Below are positions 43,491 to 51,725 of a stretch of DNA of 64,000 nucleotides, piece by piece. How positions within the stretch are numbered: position 1 is the stretch's first letter; each line of letters starts with the position of its first letter. Under the pieces are notes generated by a model. It made no database searches, was not told the DNA's origin, and saw nothing but the letters and a program-made list of their open reading frames with translations. The stretch covers positions 47,220-111,219 of the forward strand of contig NZ_JBEPNA010000009.1 in NCBI RefSeq assembly GCF_040546025.1, in the 5' to 3' direction. The position numbers and the translations under genes are program-made. Source of the stretch: Marisediminicola sp040546025. GTDB taxonomy: Bacteria > Actinomycetota > Actinomycetes > Actinomycetales > Microbacteriaceae.

Positions 43491-45016
43491 CCGCTCGCCG
43501 GCTCGCCCTCACCGCCGCCGCCCTCGCTCTCGTGATCCCGCTCAGCGGATGCGTGTCGGCCTTCCTGCCGGAGAAGCGCGAGTCCGTGTCGACCCCGACG
43601 GGCGAGAAGGTGGCGGCCGACCTGGAGGGTTTCTACTCGCAGGTTCTCGAGTGGACGCCCTGCGAGGGTGACTTCCAGTGCGCCAGCGCCGAGGCGCCGC
43701 TCGATTGGGCCGACCCCGGGCGCGAGTCGATCGAGCTCGCGCTCATCCGCCAGACGGCGGGCGGCGGCACGATGGGATCACTGCTGGTGAACCCGGGAGG
43801 CCCTGGCGGGTCCGGCTACGACTTCGTGCGCGACAGTCTCGACTACGCCGTCTCGGACCGGCTGCAGGGCAGCTATGACGTAGTCGGGTTTGACCCGCGA
43901 GGCGTCAACGCGTCGTCGGCGGTGTCGTGCTACGACGACCCGGCCGAGCTCGACGCCTACCTGTTCGAGCTGCCGCAGAACGAACCCGGAACCCCCGCCT
44001 ACCTCGACGAGCTGGCCGCGGCCTCGCGCGAGTTCGGCGCCGCGTGCCTCGAGAACACGGGCGAGCTGCTCGGCTACGTCGACACGGTCAGCGCCGCCCG
44101 CGACCTCGACCTGCTGCGCGCCATCCTCGGCGACGAGAAGCTCAACTACCTCGGCTACTCCTACGGCACCCTGCTCGGCGCGACCTACGCCGACCTCTAC
44201 CCCGACACGACGGGCCGACTCGTCTTCGACGGCGCCGTCGATCCCGCCACGACCGAGTTCGAGGTGAGCGCCACCCAGGCGCAGGGGTTCGAGAGCGCCC
44301 TGCGGGCCTTCCTCACCGACTGCATAACCGGGGAGGACTGCGCGTTCACCGGCACGGTCGACGAGGCGACGCTGCAGATCCGGGCGCTGCTCGACAGCCT
44401 CGACGCGAGCCCGCTGCGCGCCACCGACGGGCGGCAGCTCGGCAGCGGCAGCATGTTCTACGCGATCATCCTGCCGCTCTACAACGCTGGCAACTGGGTG
44501 TATCTCAACGACCTCTTCGCGTCGGTGCTCGCCGGCGATGCCGACTACGCCCTCCAGCTGGCCGACAGCTACTACGGTCGCGACCCGGACGGCACCTACG
44601 CCGACAATTCGACCGAGGCGTTCATCGCAATCAACTGCCTCGACTACTCCTCCGACGCGAATCCCGAGGCACTCGCCGCGGAGGCGGAGGAGCTCGCCCG
44701 CCTCGCTCCGGTCTTCGGGCCGTCGATGTCGTACGGGGCGATCGGATGCGCGAACTGGCCGTTCCCGTCGACCAGGGAGCGGGTCGCGATCGACGCGGCC
44801 GGCTCGGCACCCATCCTCGTCGTCGGCACCACCAACGACCCGGCCACCCCCTACGTCTGGGCCGAGAACCTCGCGGCACAGCTCGAGAACGGACACCTCG
44901 TCACCTACGACGGCGAGGGGCACACCGCCTACAACAAATCGAACGCGTGCATCAATGACACCGTCGACGACTACTTCATCGACGGTGCCGTGCCGGCCAC
45001 CGACCCGCTGTGCTGA
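43487..45016 (+). CDS. Secreted lipoprotein alpha/beta hydrolase, tripeptidyl aminopeptidase type
   Basis: The 509-residue protein has an N-terminal signal with lipobox LSGC (Cys22), so it should be tethered outside the membrane. The alpha/beta-hydrolase core shows the oxyanion motif NPGGPGGSGYDF, nucleophile elbow GYSYGTLLG, an acid near VVGTTNDPATP and the histidine in GEGHTAY. This matches the Streptomyces SlpD/Tap-type peptidases that release tripeptides. ATGA overlaps holB; that linkage is common but probably only positional. A TetR gene follows after 63 bases. Confidence 0.88.
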   Translation: MTARRLALTAAALALVIPLSGCVSAFLPEKRESVSTPTGEKVAADLEGFYSQVLEWTPCEGDFQCASAEAPLDWADPGRESIELALIRQTAGGGTMGSLLVNPGGPGGSGYDFVRDSLDYAVSDRLQGSYDVVGFDPRGVNASSAVSCYDDPAELDAYLFELPQNEPGTPAYLDELAAASREFGAACLENTGELLGYVDTVSAARDLDLLRAILGDEKLNYLGYSYGTLLGATYADLYPDTTGRLVFDGAVDPATTEFEVSATQAQGFESALRAFLTDCITGEDCAFTGTVDEATLQIRALLDSLDASPLRATDGRQLGSGSMFYAIILPLYNAGNWVYLNDLFASVLAGDADYALQLADSYYGRDPDGTYADNSTEAFIAINCLDYSSDANPEALAAEAEELARLAPVFGPSMSYGAIGCANWPFPSTRERVAIDAAGSAPILVVGTTNDPATPYVWAENLAAQLENGHLVTYDGEGHTAYNKSNACINDTVDDYFIDGAVPATDPLC

Positions 45017-45044
45017 CCTCCTAAAGCTGCACGCGCAGCCGAGT

Positions 45045-45073
45045 TTGTGCAAATTTGCACAGCAGGCAAGAAT
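45045..45073 (+). promoter_or_regulatory. Promoter of the TetR gene
   Basis: TTGTGC (45045-45050), a 17-base spacer and AAGAAT (45068-45073) end six bases before ATG 45080. The -35 lies in the operator palindrome. Confidence 0.5.
45046..45061. promoter_or_regulatory. Perfect 16-bp palindromic operator TGTGCAAATTTGCACA
   Basis: Every base pairs in the two halves TGTGCAAA/TTTGCACA. It lies 18 bases before the TetR start and covers the predicted -35 and spacer, the normal place for autorepression. Confidence 0.8.
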
Positions 45074-45079
45074 AGTCGC

Positions 45080-45727
45080 ATGAGTATCGGGGCCGTCGGA
45101 CTGCGCGAGCGCAAGCGATTGGCGACCCGCCGGGCGATCCAGAAGGCCGTGCTCGAGCTCATGGAGGAGAAGGGCTACGACCAGGTCACGGTCGAGGAGA
45201 TCAGCCACCTGGCCGACATCTCCCCGCGCACATTCTTCAACTACTTTGCCTCGAAGGAGGCCGCAGCGATCGGTGACGGACCGAGCCTGCCCGGCGAGAG
45301 CGACCTCGCCGCGTTCGTGGAGGCCGGCCCGGGCCAGGACGTGCTTTCGGGGCTGTCCGAACTTCTCGCGACGGCCGTCGAGTCGGCCGGCGACGAGCTC
45401 GAACTGCTGCACCTGCGCCGACGGGCTCTCAAGGAGTATCCGCAGCTCTTCGCCCTGCGGATGGCGACAATGCGCGTTTTCGAGGACGAGCTCGCGGTCG
45501 TCGTCGCCCGTCGCCTCGAGCGCGACGACCCACAGCTCGCGGCTGACCCGGAGGCGCTCACCGACCGTGCCCGCCTGATCACGCTCGTCGCGTTCGGCGC
45601 CATGCGGCACGCGTGGGCGTCGTGGGCGGACGCCGAGGGACGGATGCCGCTCGCCGACCGGCTGAGGGACACCTTCGGCCAGCTCGCCGAGATCCTCGTG
45701 ACCGCGCGGTCGAAAATGATCGGCTAA
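45080..45727 (+). CDS. TetR/AcrR family transcriptional regulator
   Basis: The 215-residue protein has the TetR helix-turn-helix near residues 28-60 (KGYDQVTVEEISHLADISPRTFFNYF), followed by a variable ligand domain. ATG 45080 follows a promoter overlapped by a perfect palindrome, so it likely represses itself. No transporter or enzyme adjoins it in the usual divergent way: the peptidase is upstream on the same strand and a tRNA is downstream. Its targets are probably elsewhere. Confidence 0.9.
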   Translation: MSIGAVGLRERKRLATRRAIQKAVLELMEEKGYDQVTVEEISHLADISPRTFFNYFASKEAAAIGDGPSLPGESDLAAFVEAGPGQDVLSGLSELLATAVESAGDELELLHLRRRALKEYPQLFALRMATMRVFEDELAVVVARRLERDDPQLAADPEALTDRARLITLVAFGAMRHAWASWADAEGRMPLADRLRDTFGQLAEILVTARSKMIG

Positions 45728-45761
45728 GCTTTCTTGCTGTGCCACCGCTCGCGGTTGACGC

Positions 45762-45834
45762 GCCGCCTTAGCTCAGTTGGTAGAGCATCTCACTCGTAAT
45801 GAGAAGGTCGTCAGTTCGATTCTGACAGGCGGCT
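45762..45834 (+). tRNA. tRNA-Thr (anticodon CGT)
   Basis: A 73-base cloverleaf: acceptor GCCGCCT/AGGCGGC, discriminator T, D arm AGCTCAGTTGGTAGAGC, anticodon stem TCTCA/TGAGA with loop CTCGTAA (anticodon CGT, reading ACG), and T arm with GTTCGATTC. CCA is not encoded. Its 3' end overlaps the antisense end of the DUF2256 gene. Confidence 0.95.
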
Positions 45835-46008
45835 CCCCCGCTGGTCCCCACGTTCACCCGGCCTTTCGCGCTGGCTCCGACACCTGTCGGAGCAGTACAC
45901 GACGTCGGGCCACGACCGTTCCCACTTCTTCCTCCACTCGAAGGGGCGAGCGCACACGGGGCAGGTCTTCGGCGGATGGCCGTTCTTGGTCTGTGCCACT
46001 CGAGTCAT
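45811..46008 (-). CDS. DUF2256 small zinc-ribbon protein
   Basis: The 65-residue protein contains TCPVCARPFEWRKKWER and VVYCSDRCRSQR, the DUF2256 pattern with two CxxC-type cysteine pairs that probably bind zinc. The function is unknown; it often neighbours photolyase or FAD-linked genes, none of which is seen here. A minus-strand TAGGCT lies exactly six bases before ATG 46008, supporting a real leaderless gene. The last eight codons run antisense into the 3' end of tRNA-Thr, so this C-terminal tail is probably unconserved. Confidence 0.8.
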   Translation of the reverse strand: MTRVAQTKNGHPPKTCPVCARPFEWRKKWERSWPDVVYCSDRCRSQRERPGERGDQRGSRLSESN

Positions 46009-46014
46009 ACGGGC

Positions 46015-46020
46015 AGCCTA
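46015..46020 (-). promoter_or_regulatory. -10 hexamer TAGGCT before DUF2256
   Basis: Read on the minus strand, TAGGCT is followed by GCCCGT and ATG 46008, identical in spacing to menC and holB. Confidence 0.55.
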
Positions 46021-46108
46021 GGTTCTGCGCGGTCCCGACGGCACACGCGAGCAGTCGCTGCTAGATTTTGCCTTGGCGTTCGGCCGAACGCCGCGGAAGG
46101 GTAAACAA

Positions 46109-47104
46109 GTGCCAGGCACGCTTCGATGGGGCATTCTCGGCCCCGGCTTCATCTCAACCAAGCAGACCGAAGACCTCATTGGCAACGGATTCGCCGTGAC
46201 GGCCGTCGGCTCGCGCTCCGAAGCATCCGCCCGCGAATTCGCCGACCGCTTCGGCATCCCCGCGGCGCACGGCAGCTACCGCGCGCTCGTCGAGGACCCG
46301 GATGTCGACATCGTCTACATCGGAACGCCGCACTCCCTGCACTACGAGCAGGCCAGGCTCGCGCTCGAGGCGGGCAAGCACGTGCTGCTCGAGAAGGCCT
46401 TCACCGTGACCGCCGAGCAGGCCGCGGTGCTCGTCGAGCTCGCTGAGAAGTCCGGGCTCGTGCTGCTCGAGGCGATGTGGACGAGGTTCCTGCCGCACAT
46501 GGTGCGCATCCGCGAGGTGCTCGCCGCCGGCACGATCGGCGAGGTGCGCACCCTCATCGCCGACCACAACCAGAAGCTGCCGACGGATCCGACGCACCGC
46601 CTCAACGACCCGGCCCTCGCCGGCGGCGCGCTGCTCGACCTCGGCATCTATCCCGTCTCGTTCGCCTGGGACATCTTCGGGGCACCCGCGACCGTTCGGG
46701 CCAGCGCGTCGATGAGCGCGACGGGCGTCGACCGGCAGACCGCGATCATCCTCGGCTACGAGAGCGGGGCTCAGGCCCTCCTGCACACCGCCCTCGACAC
46801 GTCCGGCCCGAACACCGCGACGATCCTCGGCGCGGACGGCTGGATCGCCATCGACAGCGTCTGGTACACGCCGACCGGGTTCACCGTGTTCGACAGTTCC
46901 GGAACCGTCGTCGAGCGCTACGAGCACGAGGTGGCCCCGCGCGGAATGCAGTTCCAGGCCGCCGAGCTCGAGCGGCTCGTCGAGGGCGGGCTCACGGCCG
47001 GCACCGTGCTGCCCCCGGCCGAGACCGTCGCCATCATGGGCACCCTCGACGCGATCCGCAACCAGATCGGCCTCGGGTACCCGGCCGATATCATGAAGGT
47101 GTGA
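46109..47104 (+). CDS. Gfo/Idh/MocA family NAD(P)-dependent oxidoreductase
   Basis: The 331-residue protein has the N-terminal Rossmann motif RWGILGPGFISTKQ, the conserved GKHVLLEKAFTV (EKP-like, with Ala for Pro) and the C-terminal alpha/beta domain with GGALLDLGIYPVSFAWDIFG. Members oxidise sugars, inositols or trans-dihydrodiols. GTG 46109 follows GGAAGGGTAAACAA. The stop overlaps the nicotinamidase start (GTGA), so they share a transcript, though no pathway link is clear. The substrate is unknown. Confidence 0.88.
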   Translation: MPGTLRWGILGPGFISTKQTEDLIGNGFAVTAVGSRSEASAREFADRFGIPAAHGSYRALVEDPDVDIVYIGTPHSLHYEQARLALEAGKHVLLEKAFTVTAEQAAVLVELAEKSGLVLLEAMWTRFLPHMVRIREVLAAGTIGEVRTLIADHNQKLPTDPTHRLNDPALAGGALLDLGIYPVSFAWDIFGAPATVRASASMSATGVDRQTAIILGYESGAQALLHTALDTSGPNTATILGADGWIAIDSVWYTPTGFTVFDSSGTVVERYEHEVAPRGMQFQAAELERLVEGGLTAGTVLPPAETVAIMGTLDAIRNQIGLGYPADIMKV

Positions 47105-47706
47105 CCGAGAAGCCTGATCAGGAGCGCCGCCTGGCGCTGTTCATCATCGACGTGCAGAACGACTTCACCGAGGGCGGGGCGCTCGGCGTCGCCGGGGGAG
47201 CGGCCGTCGCTGCAGGCATCAGCGAACTGCTCGCGCGGCATCCGGAACGCTACGACGAGGTCTTCGCCTCGCGCGACTGGCACGACGGCGACAACGACAA
47301 CGGCGGCCACTTCGCACTCGGCGGCGAGCCCGACTTCATCGTGACCTGGCCGAGGCACTGCGTGGCGGGAACTCCCGGTGCCGAGTACCACCCCGATCTC
47401 GACACGCGCCCGGTCGGCTGGCACGTGCGCAAGGGCCAGGGCCGGCCCGCGTACTCGATCTTCGAGGGCATCACCGACGGCGGCGAGAGCCTGGGCGAGA
47501 AGCTTGACGAGCTCGGCATCACCGATATCGACGTCGCCGGTATCGCGACCGACTACTGCGTGCTGGCCTCGGCGCGGGATGCCCTCGAATCGGGTCGGCG
47601 GGTGCGGGTGCTGAGCGACCTCGTTGCCGGTGTCGCCGAGGAGTCCAGCGCCGCGGCCCTCGCCACCCTGTCCCTGGCCGGAGCGGACGTCACACGGTCC
47701 GAGTGA
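47101..47706 (+). CDS. pncA: Nicotinamidase (isochorismatase fold)
   Basis: The 201-residue protein has the PncA catalytic triad: Asp17 (IIDVQNDF), Lys111 (VRKGQG) and Cys153 (DYCV). The metal site is formed by Asp59, His61 and His70 (ASRDWHDGDNDNGGHF). It deamidates nicotinamide to nicotinate for NAD salvage; in relatives it also activates pyrazinamide. It overlaps the oxidoreductase by four bases. The identification rests on the metal site as well as the triad, which separates it from plain isochorismatases. Confidence 0.9.
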   Translation: MTEKPDQERRLALFIIDVQNDFTEGGALGVAGGAAVAAGISELLARHPERYDEVFASRDWHDGDNDNGGHFALGGEPDFIVTWPRHCVAGTPGAEYHPDLDTRPVGWHVRKGQGRPAYSIFEGITDGGESLGEKLDELGITDIDVAGIATDYCVLASARDALESGRRVRVLSDLVAGVAEESSAAALATLSLAGADVTRSE

Positions 47707-47788
47707 GAAGGCACCACCCAGCATCCACCCGCGCGCGCCCCTCGCGCGTCGCGGCATCACCCAAGCACGAGTCACAGGAGACATCTGC

Positions 47789-49255
47789 ATGATCACCGAA
47801 TCCGCACTGCTCGCCAAGGTCCCCACCCAGCTGTTCATCGGCGGGGAGTGGGTCGACTCGACCTCCGGCCGCACGATCGAGGTGAGCGACCCCGCGACGG
47901 GACTCGTGATCGCCCGGATCGCGGATGCCTCCGTGGCCGACGGCGCGAGGGCGCTGGATGCTGCCGTCGCGGCGCAGGACTCCTGGGCGGCGACGCCGGC
48001 CCGGGTGCGCGGCGAGATCCTCCGGCGCGCGTTCGATCTGCTGCAGGAGCGCAAGGACGAGTTTGCGCTGCTGATGACGCTCGAGATGGGCAAGCCGCTC
48101 GCGGAGTCGACCGGCGAGGTCACCTACGGCGGCGAGTTCCTGCGCTGGTTCGGTGAGGAGGCGGTGCGCATCTCGGGGCATTACGGCACCAACCCCGAGG
48201 GCAGCGGCACCATGATCGTGACCCATCGCCCGGTCGGCCCGTCGTTCCTGATCACCCCGTGGAACTTCCCGCTGGCGATGGCGACCCGCAAGATCGCGCC
48301 GGCGATCGCCGCCGGCTGCACCTCGGTCATCAAGCCCGCCGAGCTCACCCCGCTCACCACCCTGTACTTCGCGAAGCTGCTCGAAGACGCGGGCCTCCCC
48401 GCCGGAGTCGTCAACGTGATCACCACCTCCACCTCACGCGACGTGAGCGAGCCGATCATCGCCGACACGAGGCTGCGCAAGCTCAGCTTCACCGGGTCGA
48501 CCCCGGTCGGCGTCGCGCTGCTCAAGCAGGCCGCCGACGGCGTGCTGCGCACCTCGATGGAGCTCGGGGGCAACGCCCCCTTCGTCGTGTTCGACGACGC
48601 CGACCTCGACCGCGCCGTCGAGGGGGCGCTGCTCGCGAAGTTCCGCAACATCGGCGAGGCCTGCACGGCGGCGAACCGCTTCATCGTGCACGAGTCGATC
48701 GCCGACGAGTTCGCCTCTCGCGTCACCGCCGCAGTCAATGACTTCGTCGTCGGCCGCGGAACCGAGGAAGGTGTGCGCATCGGCCCGCTCATCAACGCGG
48801 ATGCGGTGGCGAAGGCGGGCGCCCTCGTCGACGACGCCGTCTCGCGCGGAGCGACGGTGCTCACCGGCGGCTCGGCGATCGACGGCGTCGGCACGTTCTA
48901 TGCCCCCACCGTGCTCACCGGGGTTGTGGCGGGCAGCGACATCCTGCGCGAGGAGATCTTCGGACCGGTGCTCTCGATCATCACGTTCACCGACGAGGCG
49001 GATGCCGTGGCGAAGGCCAACGACACCGAGTACGGCCTCGTGAGCTACGTCTTCACGCGGGACCTCGCGCGCGGACAGCGGATGATCCACAGCCTCGCCA
49101 CCGGCATGATGGGCCTCAACGTGGGTGTGATCTCGAACGCGGCGGCACCGTTCGGCGGCATCAAGCAGTCCGGGCTCGGGCGCGAGGGCGGCACGTCGGG
49201 CATCCACGAGTACCTCGAGACCAAATACACGCTCACTCCGAACCCATTCGCGTGA
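47789..49255 (+). CDS. gabD: NAD(P)-dependent aldehyde dehydrogenase, succinate-semialdehyde type
   Basis: The 488-residue protein carries the ALDH motifs ITPWNFPLAM, KPAELTPLT, LSFTGSTPVG, Glu258 in SMELGGNAP, and nucleophile Cys292 in GEACTAANRF. The TPWNFP, GEACTAANR and C-terminal GGIKQSGLGREGGTSGIHEYLETKY match succinate-semialdehyde dehydrogenases, which oxidise succinic semialdehyde from GABA breakdown to succinate. CAGGAGACATCTGC gives a good ribosome site for ATG 47789. No gabT is nearby. It overlaps the methyltransferase by four bases. Confidence 0.88.
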   Translation: MITESALLAKVPTQLFIGGEWVDSTSGRTIEVSDPATGLVIARIADASVADGARALDAAVAAQDSWAATPARVRGEILRRAFDLLQERKDEFALLMTLEMGKPLAESTGEVTYGGEFLRWFGEEAVRISGHYGTNPEGSGTMIVTHRPVGPSFLITPWNFPLAMATRKIAPAIAAGCTSVIKPAELTPLTTLYFAKLLEDAGLPAGVVNVITTSTSRDVSEPIIADTRLRKLSFTGSTPVGVALLKQAADGVLRTSMELGGNAPFVVFDDADLDRAVEGALLAKFRNIGEACTAANRFIVHESIADEFASRVTAAVNDFVVGRGTEEGVRIGPLINADAVAKAGALVDDAVSRGATVLTGGSAIDGVGTFYAPTVLTGVVAGSDILREEIFGPVLSIITFTDEADAVAKANDTEYGLVSYVFTRDLARGQRMIHSLATGMMGLNVGVISNAAAPFGGIKQSGLGREGGTSGIHEYLETKYTLTPNPFA

Positions 49256-50055
49256 CCCCGCGCGTCATCGAGATCACCTCCCTCGACGACCCCCGCCTTG
49301 CCGACTACGCCCACCTCACCGACGTCGCCCTGAAGAAGGCGCGCGGCACCGAGCACGGGCTCTACATCGCCGAGTCGCTGCTCGTGCTGCAGCGGGCGCT
49401 CGCCGCCGGGCACGAGCCGCGATCGGTGCTCGCGCTCGGCGCCTCCGTCGACGACGCGATCGCCGCGCTCGGCGACCGCGACATTCCGGTCTTCTCCGGG
49501 CCGGGTGAGCTGCTCGAGGAGCTCACCGGCTATGTGCTGCACCGGGGCCTGATCGCCGCGATGCACCGACCGGCGCTGCCGACCGTGTCGTCGCTGCTCA
49601 AGGGCGCGACCCGGGTCGTGATCCTCGAGAACGTCGCCGACCCCACGAACGTCGGCGCGATCTTCCGCTCGGTCGGCGCGATCGGGGCGGATGCCGTGCT
49701 CGTCACCCCGCGCTGCTCCGACCCCTTCTACCGGCGCTCCATCCGCGTGAGCATGGGCACCGTGCTGCAGGTGCCGTGGACCCGCGTCGGCGACTGGGCA
49801 TCGACGCGTGCGCTGCTGTCCGCATCCGGATTCCACATCGCCGCGCTCGCCCTGGCCCCGGATGCCGTGGCCCTGCGCGAGTTCGCCGCGCGCGCCCCGG
49901 AGAGGGTCGCCCTCGTGCTCGGGGCGGAGGGGGAGGGGCTGACCGCCGAGGCGGTCGCGGCCGCCGACACCGTGGTGCGGATTCCGATGGCGCATGGCAT
50001 CGACTCGCTCAACGTCGCGGCGACCGCGGCCGTGGCGATGTACGCGTTGGCCTGA
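49252..50055 (+). CDS. SpoU/TrmH-family RNA 2'-O-methyltransferase
   Basis: The 267-residue protein has an N-terminal RNA-binding substrate domain and the SPOUT knot: motif 1 NVADPTNVGAIFRSVGA, motif 2 LVLGAEGEGLTAEAV and motif 3 IPMAHGIDSLNVAATAAVAMYAL. It methylates the ribose of a tRNA or rRNA base with S-adenosylmethionine; the target is not readable. GTG 49252 overlaps gabD (GTGA). It ends with a short repeated GCCTGAGCCGCG after the stop, and it is convergent with the exporter gene. Confidence 0.9.
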   Translation: MTPRVIEITSLDDPRLADYAHLTDVALKKARGTEHGLYIAESLLVLQRALAAGHEPRSVLALGASVDDAIAALGDRDIPVFSGPGELLEELTGYVLHRGLIAAMHRPALPTVSSLLKGATRVVILENVADPTNVGAIFRSVGAIGADAVLVTPRCSDPFYRRSIRVSMGTVLQVPWTRVGDWASTRALLSASGFHIAALALAPDAVALREFAARAPERVALVLGAEGEGLTAEAVAAADTVVRIPMAHGIDSLNVAATAAVAMYALA

Positions 50056-50082
50056 GCCGCGCTGGCCTGAGCCGCGCCGGCG

Positions 50083-51633
50083 CTACCTCGCGCGGCGCAG
50101 CGTGCGCCAGGCGAGGGCGCTCGCCGCGACCATCAGCACGGCTCCGATGCCCGCGGTCGTGGTGATGCCGCTGTCGAACGCGTGCCGCGCGGTCTCGATC
50201 AGGGCCTGGCCGAGCGGGAGCGGCAGCTCGCCAGCCACGTTGATCGCGCCGCCGAGGGTCTCGGAGGAGATGGACTGCTGGCGCTCCGAGAGGCCGGCGG
50301 GCAGGTCGATCGCGTCGCGGTAGGACGAGACGAGGATGCTGCCGAGCACGGCGGTGCCGAAGACGGCTCCGACCTCGTACGCGGTCTCGGAAATGCCGGC
50401 CGCCGACCCGGCCTTCTCCGCCGGCACCGCCGACACGATGAGGTCGTTCGACAGCGTCTCCGAGGCGCCGATTCCGGCGCTCAGCACCGCGAAGGCGACC
50501 GCAAGAGCCAGCCCGGACGTGCCGTTGCCGACGACCGCGATGAGGAGGTAGCCGATCGCCGACAGCACCAGGGCGGCGGCGATGACGACTCGCGGATGCA
50601 CGTGCCGCACTATCCGCACGGCGGCGAGGCCCATCGCGATCATCATGAGCAGCCCCGGCAGCAGCAGCAGCCCGGACTGCACCGGCCCCAGCCCGAGCAC
50701 GAGCTGCAGGTGCTGCGCACCGAAGTAGAGGAATCCGGTGAGCGAGAAGACCGCGAGGAAGTTGACGAGCACCGCCCCGCTGAACGGGGCATAGGAGAAC
50801 AGCCGCACGTCGAGCATCGGCACGGGGCGAGCGAGCTGGCGGCGCACGAACCAGAAGCCGGCAGCCGCGGCGACCGCCAGTCCGGCCGCCGCCACGGGGC
50901 CGACCCCGTCGGTCGCGAACGACTTGATGGCCAGCACGAGCGGGAACAGCGTCGCGATCGAGAGCACGACGCTGAGCGGATCGACGGGCCCCGGATTCGG
51001 GTCCTTCGACTCGGGCACGAGAAGGGGGGTGAACACGAGCATGAGGGCCAGCATCGGAACGGCGAGCAGGAACACCGAGCGCCACCCGAAGCCCTCGATG
51101 AGGAACCCGCCGACGATGGGCCCGAGCGCGCTTCCCGCGGCGAAGCCGGAAGCCCAGATGGCCAGTGCGAGGCGCCGCTGGTCGCGGTCGAGGAAGATGT
51201 TGCGCAGCAGCGACAGTGTCGACGGCATGAGCATGGCGCCGAAGAAGCCGAGGGCGGCGCGGGAGGCGACGAGGGCGCCGGCCGACTCGGCGAACGCCGC
51301 GACGACCGAGAGTAGCCCGAAGCCGATGGCGCCGACGATGAGCATCCGCCGTCGACCGAAGCGGTCGCCGAAGCTGCCCATGGCGACGAGGAGCCCCGCG
51401 AGCACGAGGGGGTACGAGTCGACGATCCAGAGCAGCATGGTGCCGCTCGTGGTGAACTCGAGCGAGATGGCGGGCAGTGCGAAGCTCAGCACGGTGTTGT
51501 CGATCGAGACGAGCAGCACGGGAAGCATCAGCACCACGAGGGCGGCCCAGTCGCGCGGGCGCGCACTGATTTCGGGGTCGTCGGCGGAGCGTGCGGTGCG
51601 GGTGGCGGTCGGATGGGTGGTGGGGTCTGTCAT
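50083..51633 (-). CDS. DHA2-family MFS multidrug exporter (14 helices)
   Basis: The 516-residue protein has about 14 hydrophobic segments, the length of QacA/EmrB-type drug:proton antiporters. Motif A appears as GSFGDRFGRRRMLIVG and motif C-like AGSALGPIVGGFLI follows. It is divergent from a TetR repressor gene with a 26-bp palindrome between them, so it is almost certainly the target of that repressor. It should export hydrophobic cations, dyes or antibiotics; the substrate is unknown. ATG 51633 has no strong ribosome site. Confidence 0.9.
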   Translation of the reverse strand: MTDPTTHPTATRTARSADDPEISARPRDWAALVVLMLPVLLVSIDNTVLSFALPAISLEFTTSGTMLLWIVDSYPLVLAGLLVAMGSFGDRFGRRRMLIVGAIGFGLLSVVAAFAESAGALVASRAALGFFGAMLMPSTLSLLRNIFLDRDQRRLALAIWASGFAAGSALGPIVGGFLIEGFGWRSVFLLAVPMLALMLVFTPLLVPESKDPNPGPVDPLSVVLSIATLFPLVLAIKSFATDGVGPVAAAGLAVAAAAGFWFVRRQLARPVPMLDVRLFSYAPFSGAVLVNFLAVFSLTGFLYFGAQHLQLVLGLGPVQSGLLLLPGLLMMIAMGLAAVRIVRHVHPRVVIAAALVLSAIGYLLIAVVGNGTSGLALAVAFAVLSAGIGASETLSNDLIVSAVPAEKAGSAAGISETAYEVGAVFGTAVLGSILVSSYRDAIDLPAGLSERQQSISSETLGGAINVAGELPLPLGQALIETARHAFDSGITTTAGIGAVLMVAASALAWRTLRRAR

Positions 51634-51671
51634 GGGGTGCCTTGTTGGGGCCGGCGGGCGCCGACCCGGTC

Positions 51672-51697
51672 AACTGTACCGACTAGTCGGTACAGTT
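51672..51697. promoter_or_regulatory. Perfect 26-bp operator, half-site AACTGTACCGACT
   Basis: The half-site AACTGTACCGACT is followed at once by its exact reverse complement. It lies 39 bases before the exporter ATG and 29 before the tetR ATG, and it covers the region where both promoters' -35 elements should lie (a minus-strand TTGACC begins at 51673). This is the expected TetR operator for both genes. Confidence 0.92.
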
Positions 51698-51713
51698 ACA
51701 AGTCGTGGGGCGG

Positions 51714-51719
51714 TAGGCT
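51714..51719 (+). promoter_or_regulatory. -10 hexamer TAGGCT, leaderless promoter of the TetR gene
   Basis: TAGGCT lies six bases before ATG 51726; with 17-base spacing its -35 falls inside the operator palindrome. Confidence 0.6.
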
Positions 51720-51725
51720 CGGCGC

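Noticed and set aside
46015..46108. A short upstream extension of the Gfo/Idh/MocA gene to 46073
   Set aside because: GTG 46109 has a good GGAAGG ribosome site and begins at the Rossmann motif; the extra residues have no family support.
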